Part shown: positions 63,960 through 64,000 of the stretch, one piece after another
Numbering within the stretch: position 1 is the first letter of the stretch
How the letters are laid out: every line of letters starts with the position of its first letter
Source of the DNA: CAWAND01 sp963727915
GTDB lineage: Bacteria; Chloroflexota; Anaerolineae; Anaerolineales; E44-bin32
Direction of reading: 5' to 3'
Assembly (NCBI GenBank): GCA_963727915.1
Contig: CAVSID010000001.1
Span: 434,001 to 498,000, forward strand
DNA: 64,000 nucleotides
Notes under the pieces: generated by a model
The model's input: the letters and a program-made list of their open reading frames with translations, nothing else
Told to the model about the DNA's origin: nothing
Databases searched by the model: none
Position numbers and translations under genes: made by a program

Positions 63960-64000
63960 GCTTTCGATTAACCCACCTCCGGCGGAGGTTCCCCCTATCA

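Overview
The window reads as about 64 kb of high-GC chromosome from a free-living bacterium, most likely a member of the Chloroflexota (Anaerolineae-like). That placement is an inference. It rests on the gene families and their order: a tRNA-Thr/Tyr/Thr-tuf-rpmG-tRNA-Trp-secE-nusG-rplKAJL block, a YacL-CysS-RlmB block, a kinase carrying a TolB-type propeller, and an E1/E2/E3-citrate synthase cluster. There is one IS element and no sign of a prophage, plasmid or CRISPR array. Roughly a third of the genes, including essential ones (thrS, cysS, rplJ, nusG), are broken by one-base indels, mostly insertions. These look like sequencing or assembly errors, so such genes are annotated over their full span.

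Layout. 1-1064: MFS transporter cut by the window edge. 1217-8535 (+): membrane-fused molybdopterin oxidoreductase, then UbiA prenyltransferase, an SsuABC/NMT1-type ABC importer, a UbiE-like methyltransferase, a NUDIX hydrolase and a second methyltransferase, apparently a quinone-related cluster with its own importer. 8621-17035 (-): citrate synthase, E3, E2, E1-beta and E1-alpha of a 2-oxo acid dehydrogenase, and a membrane HdrD-like Fe-S protein. 17191-22406 (-): a Cys-rich small protein, an unknown protein, an N-formylglutamate amidohydrolase-like protein, an L,D-transpeptidase and T-box-controlled thrS, followed by tRNA-Val. 22861-31160: patatin, membrane-anchored DsbA-like protein, alpha/beta hydrolase, an ECF sigma factor with an O6-alkylguanine-DNA methyltransferase, and a polyamine-type ABC operon. 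31202-40164: DUF429, a phosphatase-like protein, P5C-type aldehyde dehydrogenase, soluble transhydrogenase, CPBP protease, GAPDH, a membrane protein behind a LexA-like operator, and a lytic transglycosylase. 40161-51604 (-): two-component system, ribosomal/transcription operon with four tRNAs, rlmB-cysS-yacL. 51869-52980: IS481-type element. 53114-63876: HtrA-like lipoprotein protease, surE, Ser/Thr kinase, a class A PBP homologue that has lost its catalytic motifs, lipB, a second patatin and an aldo/keto reductase.

Regulation. The sequence shows a textbook T-box leader on thrS, an L10 leader with an attenuator on rplJL, a LexA-like tandem operator at 38640-38692, and several genes whose -10 hexamer lies 7-9 nt before the start codon (probably leaderless mRNAs). 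It also shows five intergenic copies of a CRP/FNR-type palindrome, TTTGTGA-N6-TCACAAA or close to it. Three of them flank central carbon and redox genes: citrate synthase, the 2-oxo acid dehydrogenase operon and the soluble transhydrogenase.

Most notable observations: the recurring palindrome; the catalytically dead, full-length PBP; the sigma factor/alkyltransferase pair; the importer embedded in the quinone cluster; and a NusG with an acidic N-terminal extension of about 180 residues.
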